Shown here one piece after another: positions 7,262 through 12,877 of a stretch of DNA of 13,541 nt. The position numbers were made by a program, and so were the translations under genes. Every line of letters starts with the position of its first letter. Position 1 is the stretch's first letter. The notes beneath the pieces are model-generated. The model searched no databases and had not been told where the DNA came from. It saw only the letters and a program-made list of their open reading frames with translations. Source of the DNA: an uncultured Lachnospiraceae bacterium (GTDB taxonomy: Bacteria > Bacillota > Clostridia > Lachnospirales > Lachnospiraceae); assembly GCA_900553305.1 (NCBI GenBank), contig USDI01000046.1, positions 1 through 13,541 on the forward strand, in the 5' to 3' direction.

Positions 7262-7434
7262 TTTGGACATATGATGGCATAGTAACAGTTTTATGTCCAA
7301 AAGGATGGAAATATAGCAGCAAAACAGGCTGATTTTGAGTGGGATTGGACATAAAACGGCAAAATAAAGCTATTATGTCCGAAGATGGAATGCATCTTGG
7401 ATATAAATGGAATAGAAGACTATAATATGTCCAA
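7262..7434 (+). repeat. Three successive TTGGACATA dyad repeats
   Basis: Three inverted-repeat units share the same arms. Unit 1 pairs TTTGGACATA (7262-7271) with TATGTCCAAA (7292-7301). Unit 2 pairs TTGGACATAA (7345-7354) with TTATGTCCGA (7373-7382). Unit 3 pairs TTGGATATA (7397-7405) with TATGTCCAA (7426-7434). Arms are 9-10 bp with loops of 18-20 nt whose sequences differ. The single deviation in units 2 and 3 is in each case a G-U pair on plus-strand RNA, so all three stems still pair fully as RNA. They fill the space after the CPBP gene and may act in RNA stability or termination, or serve as paired protein-binding sites. Confidence 0.75.
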
Positions 7435-7445
7435 TGGTAACATTT

Positions 7446-7465
7446 AATATAGTCAAATATAGTCA
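7446..7465. repeat. Perfect 10-bp tandem duplication
   Basis: AATATAGTCA occurs twice in immediate succession, at 7446-7455 and 7456-7465. It lies between the dyad repeats and the 8-bp array. It may be slippage-generated, and no function is indicated. Confidence 0.8.
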
Positions 7466-7519
7466 TAGGTATCTGCGGATGGAACATTTCATGCAAGGTA
7501 GAATCATGAAGTGATGAAA

Positions 7520-7580
7520 GATCAAAAGATCAAAAGACCAAAAGACCGAAAGACCAAAAGATCAAAAGATCAAAAGACCA
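7520..7580. repeat. 8-bp tandem repeat array (GAYCAAAA, about 7.6 copies)
   Basis: Units run GATCAAAA, GATCAAAA, GACCAAAA, GACCGAAA, GACCAAAA, GATCAAAA, GATCAAAA and a final partial GACCA. A degenerate GATGAAA precedes them at 7513-7519. T/C variants at unit position 3 alternate in blocks, suggesting segmental duplication. The array ends 1 bp before an A-rich stretch at the -35 position of the promoter at 7602-7610. It is non-coding and is a candidate variable-number tandem repeat. Confidence 0.85.
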
Positions 7581-7601
7581 TAAAAAAATTGTGGGGGAAT
7601 C

Positions 7602-7610
7602 TGATACAAT
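7602..7610 (+). promoter_or_regulatory. Extended -10 promoter for the TIM-barrel isomerase gene
   Basis: TGATACAAT (TGN plus TACAAT) is a good extended -10 element. The expected -35 region (7582-7587) is a run of A with no TTGACA match, fitting a promoter that relies on the extended -10 and possibly an A-rich upstream element. Transcription would start near 7617, a short leader before the coding start. Confidence 0.5.
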
Positions 7611-7633
7611 AAAGATAAGGAATGAAAGAAATC

Positions 7634-8476
7634 ATGAGTAAGATTTTGTGCTCAACAGGCTGTCTGATCGGACGGCCGAACGGAAGAAACTATCATCTGA
7701 TCCGTGAATTTGTGAAAGAACTGCATTATGACGGACTGGAATTTATGATGTACAGTGACTGGTATCCGGAGGTGGATGCGTTACTGGAGGAATTACTGGC
7801 TATTCCGGTAGAATTTCCGGTGATGCATTGTCAGAAATCTGTCGGAGAGGCGATCAGTCTCGGAGGTGCGGAGAACTGGAAGGATGCTTTTTCAAGATTT
7901 GAGATTAACTGTCAGATCGCGAAGAAAATCGGAGCAGGTAAGATGGTGATGCATCTTTGGGACGGAATGACCAGTGACCGGTATTTTGAGAACAATCTGA
8001 AAGCGTATGGAGAGCTGCAGTTGTCAGAGGTCGCGGCAGATTACGGAGTTGATCTTCTGATTGAGAATGTGGTATGCAATGGGAAGGATCCCATGACTCA
8101 TTTCTGTCAGCTGGTAGACCGATATCCGGATATTCATTTCATATTTGATACAAAAATGGCTGCTTTTCACGGGCAGCTTGATCTTTTATATGAGGAAAAG
8201 TATAGCTTTTTATGGAAGGAGCATCATATCCGACACTTCCATGTGAATGATTATGGTGGCGGTTATATGGAGTGGGGGAAACTGAAAACGCTTCCGGTCG
8301 GAAAAGGCTGGATTGATTTTGACCGGTTCTTTGCATTTATCCATGAGATTGGCTATGATGACACCTTTACGGTAGAGGCTACGGCATTTGGACCGGATGG
8401 AAAGGTGGATCTTGCCATGTTGAATGAATGTGTGCAGACCATCCGTCAGAAACTGGGCAGCGGTTTAACGGTATAA
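7634..8476 (+). CDS. Sugar phosphate isomerase/epimerase-like TIM-barrel protein
   Basis: This protein of about 280 residues belongs to the xylose-isomerase-like / AP endonuclease 2 TIM-barrel superfamily. Likely divalent-metal and substrate residues sit at the ends of barrel strands: H65 (VMHCQ), H107 (VMHLWDG), E144 (LLIENV), D172 (FIFDTKM), H203 (HFHVND) and E248 (TVEATA). VNDYGGG and LPVGKGWIDF near the C-terminus are typical of the sugar epimerase branch. It has no signal peptide. The reaction is unknown, since relatives range from hydroxypyruvate isomerase to inosose dehydratase and endonuclease IV. The start was taken at ATG 7634 (MSKILCST), because an ATG at 7622 in the same frame has AAGG only one or two bases upstream. 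The earlier start would add MKEI. No sugar transport or catabolic genes flank it. Confidence 0.82.
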   Translation: MSKILCSTGCLIGRPNGRNYHLIREFVKELHYDGLEFMMYSDWYPEVDALLEELLAIPVEFPVMHCQKSVGEAISLGGAENWKDAFSRFEINCQIAKKIGAGKMVMHLWDGMTSDRYFENNLKAYGELQLSEVAADYGVDLLIENVVCNGKDPMTHFCQLVDRYPDIHFIFDTKMAAFHGQLDLLYEEKYSFLWKEHHIRHFHVNDYGGGYMEWGKLKTLPVGKGWIDFDRFFAFIHEIGYDDTFTVEATAFGPDGKVDLAMLNECVQTIRQKLGSGLTV

Positions 8477-8532
8477 ATCGCAGGCTGTGAGACGATGATT
8501 TTACAAATGGAATTCGGTATAGAAGGTTTAGA

Positions 8533-9918
8533 ATGGAAGTTCTGACCGTAATGACAGGTGAGGCAAAAGAAATGGAACAGATGACTTTGGGACAGATGTC
8601 CCTGTTTCAGGAACAGGTGAATATGAGCAGTCCGCTGGCAAGCCGCCTGCGCCCCGAATCGTTGGATGACTACGTGGGTCAGGAACATCTGGTTGGAAAA
8701 GGGAAGGTACTTCGCCAGATGATCGAGAAGGATATGATTTCTTCGATGATTTTCTGGGGACCGCCGGGAGTAGGAAAAACCACGCTTGCGCGGATTATCG
8801 CCCATATGACGCATGCGTCATTCATTGATTTCAGTGCTGTCACAAGTGGAATCAAAGAGATTAAAGAGGTGATGAAACGTGCCGAAGACAGTCAGATGAT
8901 GGGAATGAAAACGATTGTCTTCGTGGACGAAATCCATCGTTTCAATAAGGCACAGCAGGATGCGTTTCTTCCTTATGTAGAGAAGGGAAGCATTATTCTG
9001 ATTGGAGCTACAACGGAAAATCCGTCCTTTGAGATCAATTCCGCATTATTATCGCGGTGTAAGGTGTTCGTATTACAGGCACTTACCACCGATCATATGG
9101 AGAAACTGCTTCGCCATGCACTAAAGGATCCGCGTGGATTCGGCAATCAGACGATTCATATGGAAGAGAGGATTCTCCATGGAATTACTGTTTTTGCCAA
9201 CGGGGACGGCCGGATGGCGTTAAATACACTGGATATGGCAGTTCTAAACGGAGAGATCGGTCCGGACGGTTCTATTACCGTGAAGGAAGAGGTCCTGGAG
9301 CAGTGCACGGGTAAGAAAATGCTGCTTTACGACCGCAACGGAGAAGAGCATTATAATCTGATTTCCGCGTTGCATAAGTCCATGCGGAACAGTGATCCGG
9401 ATGCTGCAATGTACTGGTTATCACGAATGCTGGAGGCAGGAGAGGATCCGCTTTATGTGGCACGCAGGCTGATCCGGTTTGCAAGTGAGGATGTGGGACT
9501 TGCCGATCATGAGGCGCTTCCGCTTGCTGTGGCAGCGTATCAGGCGTGTCATTTCATCGGCATGCCGGAGTGCAGCGTGAATCTTGCACAGGTTGTCGTT
9601 TATCTTTCGCTGGCACCGAAGTCGAATGCGTTGTATGTCGGGTATGGGAAAGCAAGTGCCGATGCACAGAAGATGTTGTATGAGCCGGTGCCGTTGCAGA
9701 TCCGGAATGCGGTGACAGACCTGATGCAGGATCTGCATTACGGGCAGGGCTATCAGTATGCACATGATACTGAGGAGAAGCTGACCGGTATGAGCTGCCT
9801 GCCGGAATCCATAAAGGACAGGGAATATTATCTGCCGGATGGGCAGGGTGAGGAAAAGGAACTGAAAGAGAGACTTTCTTCCATTAAAAACAGAAGAAAA
9901 GAATTACAGGAAAAATAA
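8533..9918 (+). CDS. rarA: Replication-associated recombination protein RarA (MgsA)
   Basis: This 461-residue AAA+ ATPase is related to clamp-loader subunits and eukaryotic WRNIP1, and acts at stalled replication forks. The ATPase core has PLASRLRP (34-41), Walker A GPPGVGKT (76-83), Walker B VFVDEIHRF (129-137), sensor 1 in GATTENP (158-164), the arginine finger in SRC (R175) and sensor 2 in GDGRMALN (R227). The C-terminal half carries the family tetramerisation region, with DPLYVARRLIRFASEDVG and APKSNALY. An N-terminal extension of about 33 residues holds QMSLF (21-25), close to the sliding-clamp-binding consensus. The ATG at 8533 has AAGG 6 nt upstream. Internal starts at 8551, 8572 and 8623 are possible, and the last would remove QMSLF. 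It ends 2 bp before a LexA box, so readthrough could feed the downstream repair genes. Confidence 0.95.
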   Translation: MEVLTVMTGEAKEMEQMTLGQMSLFQEQVNMSSPLASRLRPESLDDYVGQEHLVGKGKVLRQMIEKDMISSMIFWGPPGVGKTTLARIIAHMTHASFIDFSAVTSGIKEIKEVMKRAEDSQMMGMKTIVFVDEIHRFNKAQQDAFLPYVEKGSIILIGATTENPSFEINSALLSRCKVFVLQALTTDHMEKLLRHALKDPRGFGNQTIHMEERILHGITVFANGDGRMALNTLDMAVLNGEIGPDGSITVKEEVLEQCTGKKMLLYDRNGEEHYNLISALHKSMRNSDPDAAMYWLSRMLEAGEDPLYVARRLIRFASEDVGLADHEALPLAVAAYQACHFIGMPECSVNLAQVVVYLSLAPKSNALYVGYGKASADAQKMLYEPVPLQIRNAVTDLMQDLHYGQGYQYAHDTEEKLTGMSCLPESIKDREYYLPDGQGEEKELKERLSSIKNRRKELQEK

Positions 9919-9920
9919 TA

Positions 9921-9934
9921 CGAACAAATGTTCT
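9921..9934. promoter_or_regulatory. LexA (SOS) box 1
   Basis: CGAACAAATGTTCT matches the Gram-positive LexA/DinR operator core GAAC-RNRY-GTTC exactly, with the consensus C before it. It lies 8 bp upstream of the -35 of the downstream promoter, immediately after the rarA stop codon. Confidence 0.85.
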
Positions 9935-9942
9935 AAAAAGAC

Positions 9943-9971
9943 TTGAAAAATTCTCCATAGTATACTAAAAT
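9943..9971 (+). promoter_or_regulatory. Promoter of the radical-SAM repair operon
   Basis: TTGAAA (9943-9948) and TAAAAT (9966-9971) are separated by exactly 17 bp. Each matches the sigma-A consensus at five (-35) and four (-10) positions. LexA boxes lie on both sides, the downstream one sharing the last base of the -10. Confidence 0.65.
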
Positions 9972-9984
9972 GAACATATGTTCT
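9971..9984. promoter_or_regulatory. LexA (SOS) box 2
   Basis: TGAACATATGTTCT has a perfect 12-bp palindromic core GAACATATGTTC fitting GAAC-RNRY-GTTC. It covers the expected transcription start. Its centre is 50 bp from the centre of box 1, close to five helical turns, so two LexA dimers could bind the same face around the promoter. Confidence 0.88.
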
Positions 9985-10005
9985 GAATAAGTCATTATTC
10001 AGAAC
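9980..10005 (+). other. 5'-leader hairpin overlapping LexA box 2
   Basis: A perfect 11-bp stem, GTTCTGAATAA (9980-9990) with TTATTCAGAAC (9995-10005), has a GTCA tetraloop. It starts at about the predicted 5' end of the mRNA. No U-tract follows, so it is not a terminator. A 5'-terminal hairpin of this sort could protect the transcript from decay. The left arm reuses the GTTC half of the LexA box. Confidence 0.65.
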
Positions 10006-10034
10006 CGAGGTTGTATGGTTCATAGAGGTATGTT

Positions 10035-11420
10035 ATGGAGAATTTTGTTGTTCTGAAGCAGGAGAGCCTGCAGATTTATCAAAAAGAGCAGCTGACTGTG
10101 AAAGAGAAGCTTAAGATCCTGTCGGATGCGGCGAAATATGATGTTTCCTGCAGCAGCAGCGGCGTTGGCAGGAAGGGCGATGGAACTGGCATCGGGAATA
10201 CAGAGAGTGCCGGAATCTGTCACAGTTTCAGTTCGGATGGACGGTGTATTTCTCTTTTGAAGATTCTCTTTACCAATGAGTGCATCTATGACTGTAAGTA
10301 TTGTATTAACCGCAGATCCAATGACGTACCGCGTGCCTCGTTTACACCGGACGAGATCTGTGAACTGACGATTGAGTTTTACCGGAGAAATTATATCGAA
10401 GGATTATTCTTAAGCTCCGGAATTATCCAGAGTCCGACCTATACGATGGAATTAATTTATGAAGCCATTTTGAAGCTTCGCACCGTGTACCGCTTTCAGG
10501 GCTATATTCATGTGAAGGCCATTCCGGGCGCAGATCCCATGCTGATTGAGCGTCTTGGCATGCTGGCAGACCGTATGAGTGTGAATCTGGAGCTGCCAAC
10601 CGCAGAGAGTCTCAAAACGCTTGCGCCGAATAAGCACCGGAAGAATATCTTAGGTCCCATGCGGATGATCCAGCGGGGAATTGCACAGAATAAGAATGAA
10701 CTTGTGGTATACCGGCATGCGGGCAGTTTTGTGCCGGGAGGACAGTCCACGCAGATGATCGTGGGAGCAACGCCGGAGAATGATTATCAGATTATGACGG
10801 TGGCAGAGAGCCTGTACCGCAAATTTGATTTAAAGCGTGTCTATTATTCGGCATTTGTGAGTGTGAATGAAGATAAGGATCTTCCGGCACTTCCGGGAGG
10901 ACCGCCATTGCTGCGAGAACACAGATTGTATCAGGCAGACTGGCTGTTACGGTTTTATGGATTTGAGACAGAGGAACTGTTAAGTGAACAGCGTCCGAAT
11001 TTTAATATTCTGCTGGATCCGAAAGCAGACTGGGCGTTGCGGCATTTGGAGCAGTTCCCCGTGGAAATTAACCGCGCGGACTATCAGATGATCCTGAGGG
11101 TACCGGGAATCGGCGTGACGAGTGCGAAACGCATTGTGAAGGCAAGGAGAAGCGGTAATTTAAGCTTTGAAGATTTGAAAAAGATCGGTGTTGTTCTGAA
11201 ACGTGCCCTGTATTTCATTACCTGCAGCGGCAGGATGATGTATCCGACGAAAATGGATGAGGATTATATTACAAGGAATCTCATTGATCCGAAGGAGAAG
11301 CTGCCCTTTGATAAGGATGGGATGACCTACCGGCAGCTATCTTTATTTGATGACGGACAGGTGCTGCAGTGGAAGCAGGGGACCGGACAGGCAGGAAGCA
11401 GATTACACAGCATTGGATGA
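10035..11420 (+). CDS. Putative DNA modification/repair radical SAM protein (TIGR03916 type)
   Basis: This 461-residue protein has a radical-SAM domain in its N-terminal half. The cluster motif is C83-x3-C87-x2-C90 in NECIYDCKYC, followed by LSSGI (126-130) and a barrel pattern ending near YSAFVSV. Additional cysteines C39, C62 and C71 (DVSCS, ICHSF, GRCIS) lie just before it. At about 345-372 is a helix-hairpin-helix DNA-binding motif (INRADYQMILRVPGIG, then SAKRIVKAR). The tail carries QLSLF (434-438), an exact sliding-clamp-binding pentapeptide. The combination matches my memory of TIGR03916, a family linked by gene neighbourhood to a uracil-DNA-glycosylase-like domain. The reaction is unknown. 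AGAGG at 10024-10028 is 6 nt before the ATG. It is the first gene after a promoter with two LexA boxes, so SOS induction is expected. Its partner follows 72 bp downstream. Confidence 0.9.
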   Translation: MENFVVLKQESLQIYQKEQLTVKEKLKILSDAAKYDVSCSSSGVGRKGDGTGIGNTESAGICHSFSSDGRCISLLKILFTNECIYDCKYCINRRSNDVPRASFTPDEICELTIEFYRRNYIEGLFLSSGIIQSPTYTMELIYEAILKLRTVYRFQGYIHVKAIPGADPMLIERLGMLADRMSVNLELPTAESLKTLAPNKHRKNILGPMRMIQRGIAQNKNELVVYRHAGSFVPGGQSTQMIVGATPENDYQIMTVAESLYRKFDLKRVYYSAFVSVNEDKDLPALPGGPPLLREHRLYQADWLLRFYGFETEELLSEQRPNFNILLDPKADWALRHLEQFPVEINRADYQMILRVPGIGVTSAKRIVKARRSGNLSFEDLKKIGVVLKRALYFITCSGRMMYPTKMDEDYITRNLIDPKEKLPFDKDGMTYRQLSLFDDGQVLQWKQGTGQAGSRLHSIG

Positions 11421-11492
11421 AACAACACTAAAAGACGCAGGACTCTTTGACAGAGCCTGAATAGAAGAAAAGACAGATCTGAGGAAAGTAAT

Positions 11493-12278
11493 ATGGAAGA
11501 ATACTATCTCATTTGTGAGGATTCGCTGGAAGGAATTTTCACAGGAGTATATGATGCGTATTTATGGAAGCGGCCTCTTGAACGTGTGCATCTGCTGACA
11601 AGGGAGGAGGATAATTACCGGCTGTTTGCACAGTATCAGAACTGTGTGCCCGATCAGGAGAAGACCCAAAAGGTAGCTGCAAGAGTCATGAAAACCTTTG
11701 GCATGGATGCTTACTTTTCACTTTGTGAGGTAGCGGCTTCACATGAGGAGGATAAGGCAGAAGCGATATTAAGGACGATTGTTCATGGGCTTTCGGAGAA
11801 GCTGGGCTTCACATTACTGAATGATCTGCGGGATCCGGGAGTATACCGCGCATTCGTAATGGCCCGGAATGTCGGCAAGGAAATCCATTTTCATAAAGAA
11901 TTCTTACGTTTTGAAGAACTGGAAAGCGGAATTCTGTATGCGCAGATCGGACCGAAGAACAACATCATTACTTTTCTGATGCCACACTTTGCAGATCGTC
12001 TTCCTTTGGAAAATTTTGTTATCCATGATGTAAAACGTAACATTTTTGCACTTCATGAAGCCAAAAAAGACTGGTATCTTGTATACGATCGGGAAGGATT
12101 GGATAAAATAAAGTATACCGTTTCTGATAAAGAAAAGCAGTATAGCGAACTGTTTGCCGCTTTTTTTCATACAATAGCAATAAAAGAACGGGAAAATCCG
12201 ACGTTGCAATTGAACATGTTGCCACTTCGTTATCGGGAGTATATGACAGAGTTTCGACAAAATGTGAAAACTTTTTGA
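11493..12278 (+). CDS. Putative DNA metabolism/repair protein (TIGR03915 type, DUF4130)
   Basis: This 261-residue soluble protein is of the type that accompanies the radical-SAM protein above. The diagnostic stretch is FLRFEELESGILYAQIGPKNN (split here as FLRF at 137-140 and ESGILYAQIGPKNN at 144-157), followed by MPHFADRLPLENFVIHDVKRN (MPHF 163-166, IHDVKRN 177-183). Near the C-terminus is LPLRYREYMTEF. The family has no known catalytic residues. In other genomes it can be fused to or adjacent to a uracil-DNA-glycosylase-like domain, but that domain is absent here, both in this protein and in the window. The ATG is preceded by GAGGAAAG about 8 nt upstream. No terminator or credible promoter lies in the 72-bp gap, so it is probably in the same SOS-controlled operon. 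Function as a DNA-lesion processing partner is inferred from association only. Confidence 0.87.
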   Translation: MEEYYLICEDSLEGIFTGVYDAYLWKRPLERVHLLTREEDNYRLFAQYQNCVPDQEKTQKVAARVMKTFGMDAYFSLCEVAASHEEDKAEAILRTIVHGLSEKLGFTLLNDLRDPGVYRAFVMARNVGKEIHFHKEFLRFEELESGILYAQIGPKNNIITFLMPHFADRLPLENFVIHDVKRNIFALHEAKKDWYLVYDREGLDKIKYTVSDKEKQYSELFAAFFHTIAIKERENPTLQLNMLPLRYREYMTEFRQNVKTF

Positions 12279-12380
12279 AACGCAGGAATTTCACTTTACA
12301 AATGAAAAATGGAGTGATAATCTTTTATGGAAATAAAGAAACTATTGTTTATAGTTTAGAAGAAAGTAAAGGTGATCGAT

Positions 12381-12608
12381 ATGATGCAGCGCAAAATCAT
12401 GTTACGTCCCGATGACGTAAAGGCATTTGTAAATGCAGCAACGAAATGCAGCTTTGATATTGATGTTTCGTACAATCGCTTTGTAGTAGATGCAAAATCT
12501 ATTGTCGGTGTCTTAGGACTTGATCTGACAAAGACGTTGACGGTAACTTGCAATGGTTATGACAGCGAGTTCGAACAGTTCTTAAATCATCTGGCTGTAG
12601 CATGCTGA
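12381..12608 (+). CDS. HPr-fold protein lacking the active-site histidine
   Basis: This 75-residue protein has the HPr pattern of about this length. VDAKSIVGVLGLDL (36-49) corresponds to the HPr region around regulatory Ser46, with S40 retained. The loop that should carry the phosphorylatable His15 (normally HARPA) reads LRPDDVKAF, so no histidine is there. The only histidine, in FLNHL, is near the C-terminus. It therefore cannot carry phosphate in the PTS relay in the usual way and may be regulatory, as with Crh, which also lacks that histidine. The start was set at ATG 12381 because AAAGGTGATC (12368-12377), closely complementary to the 16S rRNA 3' end, lies just upstream. An in-frame GTG at 12372 falls inside that site. 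Confidence 0.8.
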   Translation: MMQRKIMLRPDDVKAFVNAATKCSFDIDVSYNRFVVDAKSIVGVLGLDLTKTLTVTCNGYDSEFEQFLNHLAVAC

Positions 12609-12670
12609 TAATTAGGAAAAATTAAAATAACTAATTAATCATCAGAAGCATATAAAATTAAAATTTATCC

Positions 12671-12719
12671 AATTGACTCCCATAAGAAGATGACGTACGA
12701 TCTTTTATGGGAGTCAATT
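12671..12719. terminator. Long hairpin downstream of the HPr-like gene
   Basis: A perfect 15-bp stem, AATTGACTCCCATAA (12671-12685) with TTATGGGAGTCAATT (12705-12719), is extended by AAGAT/ATCTT after a one-base bulge. The loop is GACGTACG. Little U-tract follows (TACGTAG), so termination on the plus strand is uncertain. It may instead be the first hairpin of a composite intergenic repeat with the structures at 12722-12844, like the arrangement at 4505-4616. Confidence 0.55.
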
Positions 12720-12721
12720 TA

Positions 12722-12844
12722 CGTAGAGCACTTAGCAAATGCGAGCCAGAGGCGAGGCATGAGCTTAGTGCGAACCATACCTGTGCACTTAATAAGAACG
12801 AGTGTAAGCGAAGTGCGAATTTAGTGCAGCAGGTAGCGTAGAGC
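12722..12844. repeat. Two tandem structured hairpins bounded by 8-bp direct repeats
   Basis: CGTAGAGC occurs at 12722-12729 and again at 12837-12844. Between them are two hairpins with the same basal arms, GCACTTA and TTAGTGC. Hairpin A spans 12728-12771 with 8 of 9 outer pairs, then inner ATGC/GCAT. Hairpin B spans 12778-12835 with TACCTG/CAGGTA and TGCACT/AGTGCA around a one-base bulge. The GC-rich, GCGA-rich composition differs from the AT-rich surroundings. It has the look of a dispersed palindromic repeat of this bacterial group. It is non-coding. Confidence 0.65.
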
Positions 12845-12877
12845 TCATAATAAAAATTAATCCAGAGGAAAAATATT

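Noticed and set aside
7080..7496. 138-codon minus-strand ORF over the CPBP gene end and dyad repeats
   Set aside because: It overlaps a well-supported gene and repeat DNA, has no ribosome binding site I can see, and has implausible amino-acid composition.
7520..7580. Possible CRISPR array
   Set aside because: Units are only 8 bp and directly adjacent with no spacers, so it is a simple tandem repeat.
7589..7594. TTGTGG as -35 for the isomerase promoter
   Set aside because: Only 10 bp separate it from TACAAT. The extended -10 reading is more plausible.
9961..9966. TATACT as the -10 of the SOS operon promoter
   Set aside because: It would leave only 12 bp from TTGAAA. TAAAAT at 9966-9971 gives the correct 17-bp spacing.
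9991..10006. Possible third copy of the GTAACTATTCAGAACC repeat end
   Set aside because: GTCATTATTCAGAACC matches at 14 of 16 positions, but most of that is explained as the right arm of the perfect local hairpin at 9980-10005, and nothing beyond matches the element.
11447..11452. Perfect TTGACA between the radical-SAM gene and its partner
   Set aside because: No -10-like hexamer lies 16-18 bp downstream, where the sequence is purine-rich.
12211..12224. GAACATGTTG inside the DUF4130 gene as a LexA box
   Set aside because: The spacing is wrong for GAAC-N4-GTTC and it lies within coding sequence.
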